From Nocardioides sp. (lineage in GTDB: Bacteria > Actinomycetota > Actinomycetes > Propionibacteriales > Nocardioidaceae), in the NCBI RefSeq assembly GCF_030019515.1, contig NZ_JASEEQ010000004.1, positions 1 to 64,000 of the forward strand: a stretch of 64,000 bases of DNA, read 5' to 3'. Below, in pieces: positions 8,479 to 19,605 of the stretch (positions within the stretch are counted from its first letter, which is position 1; every line of letters begins with the position of its first letter). The translations under genes were made by a program, and so were the position numbers. The notes under the pieces are model-generated. The model was not told the origin of the DNA and searched no databases. It saw nothing but the letters and a program-made list of their open reading frames with translations.

Positions 8479-9069
8479 ATGAGGCTCCTTGTCATCGACT
8501 CCGGCACGGTCCTCTGGGGCCAGACCCTCATGTACTCGGCGTACTGCCTGGTGATCATCAGCCTGGTCTGGTGGTTCGCCACTCGCATCACCAGGCCAGC
8601 GGGGGAGTCTCGGATCACCCCGAAGGTCTTCTACACCTGGGTCGGCTTCCTGGCCGTGCTCGGGGTGAGCCTGCACCTGGTCACGTACAACACCATCCCC
8701 TGGGTCAAGGACGACCTGAACGGCAGCGACGACTACGCCGCGAGCTACGACATCACCGTGGGCGACCACGCCTGGCAGCTGCCGGAGAAGACGTTGCAGG
8801 TGCCGTGCAACGAGCTGGTGCGGTTCTCGGTGACCAGCACCGACCTGACGTACGGGTTCGGGCTGTTCCGCGACGACAACTCGATGGTCGCCCAGATGCA
8901 GGTCGTTCCGGGCCACGACAACGACCTGCTGTGGACCTTCGAGTCCGACGGTGTCTACAGCATCCGCTCGACCGAGTACTCCGGCCCGGAGGGTGACGGG
9001 ATGGTCGTCCCGGACGCGGTCGAGGTGACCGGGTGCGACCAGTCCGAGGCGGAAGGCGGCGCACGATGA
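8479..9069 (+). CDS. Heme-copper complex subunit II lacking CuA (NO reductase-like)
   Basis: A 196-residue membrane-anchored cupredoxin-fold subunit with two N-terminal helices (LMYSAYCLVIISLVWWF and a second near 50-70) and an outer domain (VTSTDLTYGFGLFRDDNSMV). In cytochrome c oxidases this domain binds CuA through a His, a CxxxC pair, a second His and a Met. Here the first His is Tyr and the Cys loop reads RSTEYSGPEG with no cysteine, so the CuA site is gone. CuA-less subunit II proteins are known from the NorSY (sNOR) type of nitric oxide reductase. GGAGG precedes the ATG at 8479. The gene overlaps subunit I by ATGA. Confidence 0.75.
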   Translation: MRLLVIDSGTVLWGQTLMYSAYCLVIISLVWWFATRITRPAGESRITPKVFYTWVGFLAVLGVSLHLVTYNTIPWVKDDLNGSDDYAASYDITVGDHAWQLPEKTLQVPCNELVRFSVTSTDLTYGFGLFRDDNSMVAQMQVVPGHDNDLLWTFESDGVYSIRSTEYSGPEGDGMVVPDAVEVTGCDQSEAEGGAR

Positions 9070-10751
9070 GCACGTTCACCGAGACCCTCGTCCACGGCAA
9101 GGGCGGCGCCTTCAAGCCGACGTCGCTGACGCCGATGCAGGGCCTGACCCTGAAGTACGTCGTGTTCGGCCTGGTCTACTACGGCTTCGCCGCGATCGAG
9201 GGCATGCTCCTGCGGATCAACGCGGTCAGCCCGCAGGACCTGCTCTACCCGGACCGGTACTACGCGATGCTGACCGCGCACCCGCTGGTCGGCATCTTCG
9301 GATCGAGCTACCTGCTGGTCTTCGGGGCGTTCACCTTCCTGGTGCCGTTCTTGATGAAGAAGCCACTGTGGTCCTACAAGCTCGCCAACTGGACGCTCTG
9401 GCTGATCGTGGTCGGCGTCTTCACGTTCTGGTTCGACGGCTTCCTGACCCACTACGCGCCCCTCTACACGCTCTACTGGCCGCTCCCGGCGGACTTCGAC
9501 CAGTTCGAGCCGGTGGCCGGCGCCATCTTCATCACCGGGGTGGCCCTGGTGATGGTCGGCACCCTCTTCTTCGTGCTCAACGTGCTCAAGACCATCACCT
9601 ACACACCGGCAGGCTGGACCCGGCAACCGGCCGGGAGGCTGCTCGGTGACGCCCTGGGCCTGACCACCCTGGGCAAGTTCTTCACCGGTCGGCTCCGCAA
9701 GGACGTCGAGCAGGAGCACCTGGTGTCGCTGCCCGTGGCGGCGATCGCGCGCGGCAGCGTCGACGTGCTGTTCAACGCCGGGATCATCCTGTTCTCCGGA
9801 GTGCTGATCCTGGTCTACATGGTGGCCGAGATCTTCGGGGGCTCGCTCGAGACGACGAAGATCGACGCTCTGCTGTACAAGAACTGGTACTGGTGGGGTC
9901 TCGACCTGGTGGCCGACGGGCTGGTGCTGATCTTCGTGGCCGGCACCTGGTACCTCCTGGCCCAGCTGATCACCGGTCGTGAGGTCTTCATGGCGCGCTG
10001 GGCGCGCTTCGCGCTCGGACTGGAGCTGGTCGTCTCCTGGACGGTCTGGAGCCACCACCTGCTCTCCGACCAGTCGCAGCCGGCGGCGCTGAAGATGGGC
10101 TCGGGCGAGTTCGTCACCGCGTTCGAGCTGATCACCCAGGGGCTGGCGTTCTTCATCACCCTGGCCACGCTGTGGATGGCCCGGCCGCTGACGATGACCA
10201 ACCCGCTGAAGTTCCTGCTCGGGGGACTGCTGGGGTTCGCCCTCGCGGTGCCCGCGGGCATCATGCAGGCCGACGTCGGCCTCAACCGGATCCTGCACAA
10301 CACCCAGTGGGTCGTCGGACCGCACGTCCACGTGGCGGTGCTGGTCGGGCTCACCATGACCCTCTACGCGGCTGTCTACTTCCTGCTGCCGATCCTCACC
10401 AACGGTGCGGAGCTGTACAGCCAGCGGCTGGCGAACGTCCACTTCTGGTGCCATCTGATCGGCGGCATCGGGATGGGCGCGTTCATGGGCATGGCCGGCC
10501 TGCAGGGGATGCTGCGGCGCACCATCTACTACGAGGACGAGTTCCTGCCCTACATGGTGCTGGCCGCGCTCAGCGGTGCCCTGCTGCTGGTCGCCTTCGT
10601 GGTGTTCCTCTACAACATCGTGATGACGCTGGGTCTCCAGGGCGCCGTCGGCCTGTTCAAGAGGTCGTCGACGCCGCCCTCGGTCCTGGTCCCCGGGATG
10701 GACGTGGCGATCCAGCCCGTGCCGGCGCCGGGAGCCCCCGCAGGGGCCTGA
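9066..10751 (+). CDS. Heme-copper superfamily subunit I, divergent, NO reductase-like
   Basis: A 561-residue polytopic protein of at least 12 helices. Heme ligands are present: H72 (LTAHPLVGIFG) for the low-spin heme, with H420 and H422 (VVGPHVHVAVL). H330 and H331 (VWSHHLLSD) are the helix VII ligands of the second metal. The helix VI ligand is not His: WWGLDLVADG aligns with WWVVHLWVEG of NorB, giving Asp280 for the metal-binding His and Asp284 for the NorB Glu. The HPEVY Tyr-His motif of oxygen reductases is absent. I infer an NO reductase of the sNOR (NorY) kind rather than a terminal oxidase. Expression is coupled to subunit II by an ATGA overlap. Confidence 0.8.
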   Translation: MSTFTETLVHGKGGAFKPTSLTPMQGLTLKYVVFGLVYYGFAAIEGMLLRINAVSPQDLLYPDRYYAMLTAHPLVGIFGSSYLLVFGAFTFLVPFLMKKPLWSYKLANWTLWLIVVGVFTFWFDGFLTHYAPLYTLYWPLPADFDQFEPVAGAIFITGVALVMVGTLFFVLNVLKTITYTPAGWTRQPAGRLLGDALGLTTLGKFFTGRLRKDVEQEHLVSLPVAAIARGSVDVLFNAGIILFSGVLILVYMVAEIFGGSLETTKIDALLYKNWYWWGLDLVADGLVLIFVAGTWYLLAQLITGREVFMARWARFALGLELVVSWTVWSHHLLSDQSQPAALKMGSGEFVTAFELITQGLAFFITLATLWMARPLTMTNPLKFLLGGLLGFALAVPAGIMQADVGLNRILHNTQWVVGPHVHVAVLVGLTMTLYAAVYFLLPILTNGAELYSQRLANVHFWCHLIGGIGMGAFMGMAGLQGMLRRTIYYEDEFLPYMVLAALSGALLLVAFVVFLYNIVMTLGLQGAVGLFKRSSTPPSVLVPGMDVAIQPVPAPGAPAGA

Positions 10752-10765
10752 CGCGCCGACGGACC

Positions 10766-10808
10766 TGGCTGTGGTCCACGCCGGTGGGGGAGGCGTGGAC
10801 CGCAGCCA
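10766..10808. terminator. Long hairpin between convergent genes
   Basis: The arms 10766-10782 and 10792-10808 pair over 17 bp with a single G-T mismatch (core GGTCCACGCC/GGCGTGGACC) around a 9-base loop. The hairpin starts 15 bases after the NO-reductase-like stop codon. No long T-run follows, which is common in actinobacteria. It could stop transcription from both directions. Confidence 0.6.
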
Positions 10809-11000
10809 CCGGACGGGTTACGCGGTCGGGCGCCGGGTTCACGGAAGGCGCCCGAGGGCCCGAGACCGATGGCGGTGCCTCACAGAAGCTGGAAGCGGTA
10901 CGGTCCGGGCCCCTCAGCCGCCCGTCGGCCAGCAATCGGGAGCCCGCCAGGACGAGGTCGATCAGCGCGAAGTCCTCGCCGCACGGGAGCCGCTCCACCG

Positions 11001-11786
11001 TCACGCCGGGGCTCCCAGACTCTGGGTCCCCAGGTCCACGAAGTTGTACGGCGGCCAGGGCCCGCTGACCTCGACGGTGATGCCGACCGGCGCCAGCCGC
11101 TGCGCGACATCCTCGACCGCGGCGATGAAGAAGCGCTCATGTCGACGGCAGACGAGGTGGGCGGAGCTCAGCAGCGTCGGCTCGGATCGCCCGGTGCGGG
11201 CGCCGTCCTGGGGTCGGTCGGCGACGCTGCTCCGTGCGGCATCGGCCAGGGCGGCATAGGCGCCCTGCACGCGTCGCTCCAGCCTTCCGCGCCCCTCCTC
11301 GCGCTCCGCGAGCGCCCGACTCCTCCTGCGGCGGTAGTCGTGATCACTGTGCGCGCCTTCGGTGGCAGGGCGGTCGGGTTCGCCGGCGTAGTAGAGGCGC
11401 ACGGCCCACTCGAGGTGGTCGTGCAGCGTGTCGAGCACGGCGCCGAAGAGCGAGGCTTGGGCTGTCAGAGCGTCGTGCAGGTCGACCTCGTCGCGGTACA
11501 TCGCCGGCAGTCGCAGGGGCAGCACGTCGGTGTCCTGCACCAGCGTGTCCAGCACCTGCTGGTGCTCGCCGGCGACGCGCGCGAGCCAGTCCGGGTCCTC
11601 GGCATGTTGCTCCCAGGCGGCCTCGCCATAGGCGTCCTCGGGGAGGATGCTGAAGACGCCCGCGACCGGCCCCGCGTCCAGCAGGGCCAGCCCGGCGGCG
11701 CCGACGCCGGTCTCGGGCAGACCGAAGGTCCCGTTCCCGCGGACGATGCCGTAGGCGTGGATGACGGTGTCGCGGTCAGTGTTCAC
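11001..11786 (-). CDS. GvpL/GvpF family gas vesicle protein
   Basis: A 261-residue protein. The N-terminal part (DTVIHAYGIVRG, DVLPLRLPAMYRDEVDLHDA) and the C-terminal signature ending GPWPPYNFVDLG are characteristic of GvpF/GvpL, which in gas-vesicle producers help assemble GvpA ribs. No gvpA, J, K, N or O gene is present in this window, so the protein stands alone here and its role is uncertain. The GTG start at 11786 has GAGG upstream. A short downstream frame overlaps its stop by GTGA but does not resemble any Gvp protein. Confidence 0.83.
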   Translation of the reverse strand: MNTDRDTVIHAYGIVRGNGTFGLPETGVGAAGLALLDAGPVAGVFSILPEDAYGEAAWEQHAEDPDWLARVAGEHQQVLDTLVQDTDVLPLRLPAMYRDEVDLHDALTAQASLFGAVLDTLHDHLEWAVRLYYAGEPDRPATEGAHSDHDYRRRRSRALAEREEGRGRLERRVQGAYAALADAARSSVADRPQDGARTGRSEPTLLSSAHLVCRRHERFFIAAVEDVAQRLAPVGITVEVSGPWPPYNFVDLGTQSLGAPA

Positions 11787-11887
11787 GGTGTGCCTCGCTT
11801 CCCTCGAGTCGTTCCTCGAGCGCGCGGGCCGCGCTCGAGCTCGTCCGTCCCGTACCGAGCACGGGCGCGGACGCCGACGTCGTACGG

Positions 11888-12667
11888 TCAGTGGTCCTCG
11901 GACGTCGACGGGTAGCGCTGCCCCGTGCTCGCGCCGGTGTCGCTGTAGTGCGTGGGTCGAACGTCGGTTTCGGCGTACCGGCCGACCGGCGCACCGGTGC
12001 TCGTGCGCGTGGCATCCGAGCGGCCCTTGGCGTAGGCGTCCTCCAGGAGCCTCTGGGCCACCGGCCGTCCGCCGAGCCCGAAGGCGAGCGCCAGGCCGAG
12101 GGCGAGGGCGCCCATCGTCGCGGCGAAGGCGATCTCCACGATCTGCGGAGCGATGTTCAGCTGCTCGAGGATCATGAACATCGCCAGCACCATGATCAGC
12201 GCCGGCGCCACCGCCGCCACGATCTGTCCCATCGGGTTGTCGCCCAGGACCCGGCTGGCTCCCTTCGCGACGGCGCCCGCCAGCAGCGCGGCGATGACGA
12301 AGATCAGCACGGCCACCACGACATTCGGCAGATAGGCCAGCACCTGGTTCATGAACTCGGTCACGGCCGGCACCCTGAGCGCGCCGGCGGCAGCCACGAG
12401 GAAGAACCCGAACACGAGCCAGAAGATGACCAGACCGATCAGCTTGGCTGCGCTGGCGCCCGGCATCATGTTCTCGACGGTGCGACCTGAGCTGGTCTCG
12501 GCGAGGCGGCGGTCGATCCCTGCCGCCTCGGTGCCCCTGCGGACGAGACTCGCCACGACCTTGGCGATGATCCAACCGACCAGCAGCAGCACGAGGCAGC
12601 CCAGCAGGTTCGGCAGGAAGCCGAAGAACGAGTCAGCAGCCTGTTGGAGGCTGTCCTTGATATCCAT
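11888..12667 (-). CDS. MscS-like conserved membrane protein
   Basis: A 259-residue inner-membrane protein. It has four to five helices (LPNLLGCLVLLLVGWIIAKV, LIGLVIFWLVFGFFLVAAAG, LPNVVVAVLIFVIAALLAGA, a helix in VAPALIMVLAMFMILEQL) and a glycine-alanine-rich helix (TMGALALGLALAFGLGGRPV) resembling the MscS pore region, then a polar tail rich in Ser, Thr and Asp. The cytoplasmic beta domain of true MscS channels is missing, so it belongs with the short conserved-TM-helix relatives. The ATG at 12667 has GGGAGGGAG in front. Confidence 0.78.
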   Translation of the reverse strand: MDIKDSLQQAADSFFGFLPNLLGCLVLLLVGWIIAKVVASLVRRGTEAAGIDRRLAETSSGRTVENMMPGASAAKLIGLVIFWLVFGFFLVAAAGALRVPAVTEFMNQVLAYLPNVVVAVLIFVIAALLAGAVAKGASRVLGDNPMGQIVAAVAPALIMVLAMFMILEQLNIAPQIVEIAFAATMGALALGLALAFGLGGRPVAQRLLEDAYAKGRSDATRTSTGAPVGRYAETDVRPTHYSDTGASTGQRYPSTSEDH

Positions 12668-12760
12668 GTGTCTCTCCCTCCCTAGAGGCACGGCCAAGAT
12701 GGCCGCACCCTTCTCAGCGACCCCTCAGACGCTGGTGAGGCTCTTCAGCCGCCTCTTGCC

Positions 12761-12997
12761 CTACGTGATGTGCATGCGCGTGCTCCGTTGGTCAGGCCGG
12801 GGCAGCTTCCCCAGCCGGTCACCGACTCCCTCGGCCACGGTCTTCAGGCCAGCGGACGCCGTTGCGCCCGATGCCTTGACGGGGTGGGTCGCAGCAGGCG
12901 GCAGGACGACCGTCGCGCAGCGCAGCGCCGCCACCAGCCCGACCACACTGGCCAGGATCCCGAGCCGCGCACCTCCCAGTGCCCGGAGTACTCGCAT
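12761..12997 (-). CDS. Small membrane-anchored protein, unknown function
   Basis: 78 residues. A near-ideal ribosome site (GGGAGGGGAG) stands 6 bases before the ATG at 12997. The N-terminal part LGILASVVGLVAALRCATVV is a single hydrophobic helix, followed by an amphipathic stretch (SAGLKTVAEGVGDRLGKL). I do not recognise a family. The strong ribosome site and clear hydrophobic profile support a real gene. It is co-oriented with the MscS-like gene 94 bases downstream and could be transcribed with it. Confidence 0.55.
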   Translation of the reverse strand: MRVLRALGGARLGILASVVGLVAALRCATVVLPPAATHPVKASGATASAGLKTVAEGVGDRLGKLPRPDQRSTRMHIT

Positions 12998-13200
12998 CGC
13001 GTTCTCCCCTCCCAAGGAACCCGCTTCGTACCCCCGATGGGTGTCGCTGTACCCCGTCGCCGGGACACCCAACCCCTTCTTCTCGGGAGGGCCTTCGCAG
13101 ACCTCCGGGACAGCTGGTGCTCGGACGGTCCGGTGCAGGGCGGGACACGTCAACGCACCCGGTCGCGACCGGAGTCGGGACCGGGTGGCGACGCGGGCCG

Positions 13201-14580
13201 TCAGCGCAGTGGCGCGAACCTCGCGGTGAAGTGCCGCAACGCCGGCGGCTCCTCGATGATCCGGTAGCCCGGCAGGTCGCCGGCCCGGTCGAGGATCCGC
13301 TCGCAGACCTCGATGACGTAGTCGATGTGGCTCTGGGTGTAGGTGCGCCGCGGGATCGCCAGGCGGACCAGGTCCATGGCAGCCGGCTGCTCCGAGCCGT
13401 CGGGGTGACGACCGAACATCACCGTTCCGATCTCGCAGCTGCGGATACCGCCGATCTCGTAGAGCGCGACGGCGACGGCCTGACCGGGGTACTCCAACGG
13501 GTCGACGTGGGGGAGCAGGGCGCGGGCGTCGATGTAGATCGCGTGCCCGCCGAACGGGCTCAGCACCGGCACCCCGCGCTCGGCCAGCGCCCGGCCGAGG
13601 TAGGCCGTCGAGCCGATCCGGTAGCGCAGGTAGTCGTGCTGGACCACCTCGGCGAGACCCTGTGCGAGCGCCTCCAGGTCCCGGCCCGCCAGGCCGCCGT
13701 ACGTCGGGAATCCCTCGGTCAGGATCACGATGTTGCGGCACTGTGCCGCCAGATGGTCGTCGGCGAGGGCGAGCCAGCCGCCGATGTTGCCGAGCGGGTC
13801 CTTCTTCGCGCTCATCGTCACCCCGTCGGCGAGACCCGTCACGTCGCGGATGATGTCGACGACGTCGCGCTCGCCCTGGCCCTCCTCGCGCTCGCGGATG
13901 AACCAGGCGTTCTCGGCGAACCGGCAGGCGTCGAGGAAGAGCGGCTTGTCGAAGCGGTCGCACAGCGCGCGCACGCCGCGCAGGTTGGCCAGCGAGACCG
14001 GCTGCCCGCCGCCGCTGTTGTTGGTGATCGTCACCATCACGCAGGGCACGTCGTCGGCGCGCGCCGCCAGCAGCCGCTCGAGGGCGGCGAGGTCCATGTT
14101 GCCCTTGAACGGATGGTCCGAGCGGGGGTCGTGGCCCTCGGCGATCACCAGGTCGACGGCCTCGGCTCCGGTGGCCTCGATGTTGGCTCGCGTGGTGTCG
14201 AAGTGCGTGTTGTTCGGCACCACCTTCCCGGGGCCACCGAGCACCGAGAACAGGATGCGCTCGGCCGCACGGCCCTGGTGCACGGGGATGATGTGCTCGA
14301 AGTCGAAGAGCCGCCGTACGGCATCGCGGAAGACGAAGTACGACGGCGACCCGGCGTAGGACTCGTCCCCGCGCTGCACGGCCGCCCACTGGTCGCGCGA
14401 CATCGCGCCGGTCCCGGAGTCGGTGAGCAGGTCGATGAGCACGTGCTCGGCGCGGAGCTGGAACAGGTTGAAGTCGACCGCCGCCAGGTGCGCGCGGCGC
14501 TCCTCGGCGGTCGTCATCCGCATCGGCTCGACGGAGTGGATCCGGAACGGCTCGATGATGGTGCGGAAGGGCTGGTCCAT
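13201..14580 (-). CDS. Tryptophanase / beta-eliminating lyase
   Basis: A 459-residue PLP enzyme of the tryptophanase/tyrosine phenol-lyase family, full length. Substrate motif LTDSGTGAMS is near residue 52 and the PLP lysine is K260 in TMSAKKDPLGNIGG. The ending is LRHFTARF. Where tyrosine phenol-lyase has an Arg (Arg381 in MERG), this protein has Ile in CEIGTVMFG, as tryptophanase does. That favours tryptophan cleavage to indole, pyruvate and ammonia, though a related amino acid is possible. It is divergent from an Lrp/AsnC regulator 122 bases away. No tnaB-like permease is adjacent. Confidence 0.88.
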   Translation of the reverse strand: MDQPFRTIIEPFRIHSVEPMRMTTAEERRAHLAAVDFNLFQLRAEHVLIDLLTDSGTGAMSRDQWAAVQRGDESYAGSPSYFVFRDAVRRLFDFEHIIPVHQGRAAERILFSVLGGPGKVVPNNTHFDTTRANIEATGAEAVDLVIAEGHDPRSDHPFKGNMDLAALERLLAARADDVPCVMVTITNNSGGGQPVSLANLRGVRALCDRFDKPLFLDACRFAENAWFIREREEGQGERDVVDIIRDVTGLADGVTMSAKKDPLGNIGGWLALADDHLAAQCRNIVILTEGFPTYGGLAGRDLEALAQGLAEVVQHDYLRYRIGSTAYLGRALAERGVPVLSPFGGHAIYIDARALLPHVDPLEYPGQAVAVALYEIGGIRSCEIGTVMFGRHPDGSEQPAAMDLVRLAIPRRTYTQSHIDYVIEVCERILDRAGDLPGYRIIEEPPALRHFTARFAPLR

Positions 14581-14702
14581 GGCACCAGGATGGAAGGTCG
14601 GCACCGGGTCTTGAAGGGGCAATGGGTCACAGAAGGGCGCCTTCGGCTTTACGATCACTCTCAGTGATGCCCGTTCCGGTTCACGATCGTCGGGAGCAGC
14701 CC

Positions 14703-15143
14703 ATGGACCACGTCGACTGGCAGATCCTGCACGAGCTGCAGGCCGACGCGCGGCTGTCGTTCAACGAGCTCTCGCGGCGGATCCACCTGTCGGCGCCGAT
14801 GGTGGCGGAGCGGGTGCGCCGCCTCGAGACCAGCGGGCGGATCACCGGCTACCACGCGCACGTCGACCCCGATTGGCTCGGCCGCTCGGTGCAGGCGCTG
14901 GTGGTGATGAACTGCTACGGGCCGACCTGCCTGCTGCGCGACCCCGAGGTGCCGACCTGGCCGGAGGTGCTGCAGCTGCTGCGGATCACCGGCGACGGCT
15001 GCTCGGTCATGATGGCGGCGGTGGCGTCGATGTCGGACTTCGAGGCCTTCATCGACCGCCTGGCGGCCTATGGCCGGCCGAGCAGCAGCATGATCCTGTC
15101 GGCGCCCCTCCCATGGGCCGCCGTGAGCGAGCCGCCCGCCTGA
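14703..15143 (+). CDS. Lrp/AsnC family transcriptional regulator
   Basis: 146 residues. The N-terminal helix-turn-helix (MDHVDWQILHELQADARLSF, then LSAPMVAERVRRLETSGRIT) is typical of Lrp/AsnC proteins. The C-terminal half forms the RAM ligand-binding fold (LLRITGDGCSVMMAAVASMS). I chose the ATG at 14703 because GGGAG lies 8 bases upstream; an ATG at 14667 would add residues not seen in the family. The divergent tryptophanase is the obvious target, with an aromatic amino acid as likely effector. Confidence 0.9.
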   Translation: MDHVDWQILHELQADARLSFNELSRRIHLSAPMVAERVRRLETSGRITGYHAHVDPDWLGRSVQALVVMNCYGPTCLLRDPEVPTWPEVLQLLRITGDGCSVMMAAVASMSDFEAFIDRLAAYGRPSSSMILSAPLPWAAVSEPPA

Positions 15144-15232
15144 GCCTCCGGGCAGGCCCGCCCGGGCCGGCGGTGCGACCAGTCTCACGCCCGCGCCGCG
15201 CGAATCCGCCAACACGACCACGACCGGATGGC

Positions 15233-15238
15233 TAGCGT
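15233..15238 (+). promoter_or_regulatory. Candidate -10 element, leaderless start of the purine cluster
   Basis: TAGCGT ends 6 bases before the GTG start of the first cluster gene, the spacing at which transcription would begin on the start codon. No ribosome-binding sequence is present, which fits a leaderless mRNA, common in actinobacteria. Confidence 0.45.
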
Positions 15239-15244
15239 CACAGT

Positions 15245-16615
15245 GTGACCGTCGACCTGCTGATCGACGGAGCCGAGCATGTCGTCACACTCGACGCCGC
15301 AGACCGCGAGATCGCCGGGGGCTGGATCGCCCTCGACCAGGGCTTGGTCGCGGCCGTCGGAGGGCCGGGTGACGAGCGCCCGGAGGCGGCGCGGGTGCTG
15401 CGCGCGGACGCCTGCCTGGTCACCCCGGGGCTGATCAACACCCACCACCACATCTACCAGAACCTCACCCGCGCCCACCGGCCCTCGGTCAACACCTCGC
15501 TGTTCACGTGGCTGACGACGCTCTACCCGCTGTGGGCCGGCCTCGACGAGGAGGCGGCGTACCTCTCGGCGTGGGTCGGCCTGGCCGAGCTCGCGCTCGG
15601 CGGCTGCACGACCACCACCGACCACCTCTACGTCCATCCCCGCCACGGCGGCGACCTGATCTCCGCCGAGATCACCGCGGCCAGGGAGCTCGGGGTTCGG
15701 TTCCACCCCACCCGCGGCTCGATGAGCCTGTCGGAGAAGGACGGCGGGCTGCCGCCGGACTCGGTGGTGCAGGACGACGACGAGATCCTCGCCGACAGCG
15801 AGCGGCTCGTCGCGCTCCACCACGACCGGTCGTGGGGCGCGATGGTGCGGATCGCGCTCGCGCCCTGCTCGCCGTTCTCGGTCTCCTCCGACCTGATGCG
15901 GCGCACGGCGGAGCTGGCCGAGCGGCTCGACGTGCGGCTGCACACCCACCTGGCCGAGGATCCCGACGAGGACCGGTTCGCCGCGAAGGCCTTCGGCCGC
16001 CGCACCATCGACCACTTCGAGGACGTCGGCTGGCTCTCGGACCGCAGCTGGGTCGCGCACTGCATCTACCCCAACGACGACGAGGTACGCCGGCTCGGTG
16101 CCGCCGGTGTCGGCGTCGCCCACTGCCCCTCGTCGAACATGCTGATCGGGGGCGGCGGAATGGCCCCCGTCGCGGAGCTGCGCGCCGCCGGCGCCCCGGT
16201 GGGTCTCGGCTGCGACGGGTCCGCCTCCACCGACCACGCCTCGCTCTGGCTCGAGGCCCGGACCGCCTTGCTCCTGGGTCACCAGCGCAAGGGCCCCACG
16301 GGGATGACCGCCCGCGACGTGCTCGACATCGCCACCCGCGGGTCCGCCGCGTGCCTGGGCCGGACCGGCGAGCTCGGCACGCTCACCGTGGGCGCCGTGG
16401 GCGACCTCGTGTGCTGGCCGCTGACCGGGATCGCGTTCGCCGGGGCGCTCACCGACCCGGTCGAGGCGTGGCTGCGGTGCGGGCCGGTCGCGGCCCGGCA
16501 CACCGTGGTCGCGGGTCGCCCCGTCGTCGAGGACGCCGCGCTCGTGCACCCCGGCCTCGACGAGATCCTGCGCCGCCACCACGCCGCGGCCGGCCGCCTG
16601 CAGCGGCTGGCCTGA
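15245..16615 (+). CDS. Amidohydrolase, 8-oxoguanine deaminase-like
   Basis: A 456-residue metal-dependent deaminase of the COG0402 family. The metal motif INTHHHIYQNLTRAH sits near residue 65. HTHLAEDPDE near 235, WVAHCIYPNDDE near 265 and the late Asp in GLGCDGSASTDHAS complete the site. INTHHH and the ALAPCSPFSVS segment are typical of 8-oxoguanine/hydroxyatrazine deaminases. In purine catabolism it would remove the 2-amino group of an oxidised guanine. It opens the cluster, and the leaderless-type promoter lies directly before it. The substrate is inferred from family and context. Confidence 0.85.
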   Translation: MTVDLLIDGAEHVVTLDAADREIAGGWIALDQGLVAAVGGPGDERPEAARVLRADACLVTPGLINTHHHIYQNLTRAHRPSVNTSLFTWLTTLYPLWAGLDEEAAYLSAWVGLAELALGGCTTTTDHLYVHPRHGGDLISAEITAARELGVRFHPTRGSMSLSEKDGGLPPDSVVQDDDEILADSERLVALHHDRSWGAMVRIALAPCSPFSVSSDLMRRTAELAERLDVRLHTHLAEDPDEDRFAAKAFGRRTIDHFEDVGWLSDRSWVAHCIYPNDDEVRRLGAAGVGVAHCPSSNMLIGGGGMAPVAELRAAGAPVGLGCDGSASTDHASLWLEARTALLLGHQRKGPTGMTARDVLDIATRGSAACLGRTGELGTLTVGAVGDLVCWPLTGIAFAGALTDPVEAWLRCGPVAARHTVVAGRPVVEDAALVHPGLDEILRRHHAAAGRLQRLA

Positions 16616-16646
16616 GAGCCAGACCTGACAACAGAACGGAGTCCCC

Positions 16647-18170
<1,524 letters not shown>

Positions 18171-18177
18171 GCGCGCC

Positions 18178-19578
<1,401 letters not shown>

Positions 19579-19605
19579 AAGACGGATCGGAGCGGAGGAG
19601 CGCAC

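Noticed and set aside
8479..10751. Annotation as a cytochrome c oxidase
   Set aside because: The CuA ligands are absent in subunit II and the helix VI His and Tyr cross-link motif are absent in subunit I, so oxygen reduction is unlikely.
10657..11004. Short minus-strand frame overlapping the gvpL/F stop by GTGA
   Set aside because: Translation coupling looks tempting, but the protein resembles no Gvp family, turns Pro/Arg-rich, crosses a strong terminator hairpin and ends inside the opposing NO-reductase-like gene.
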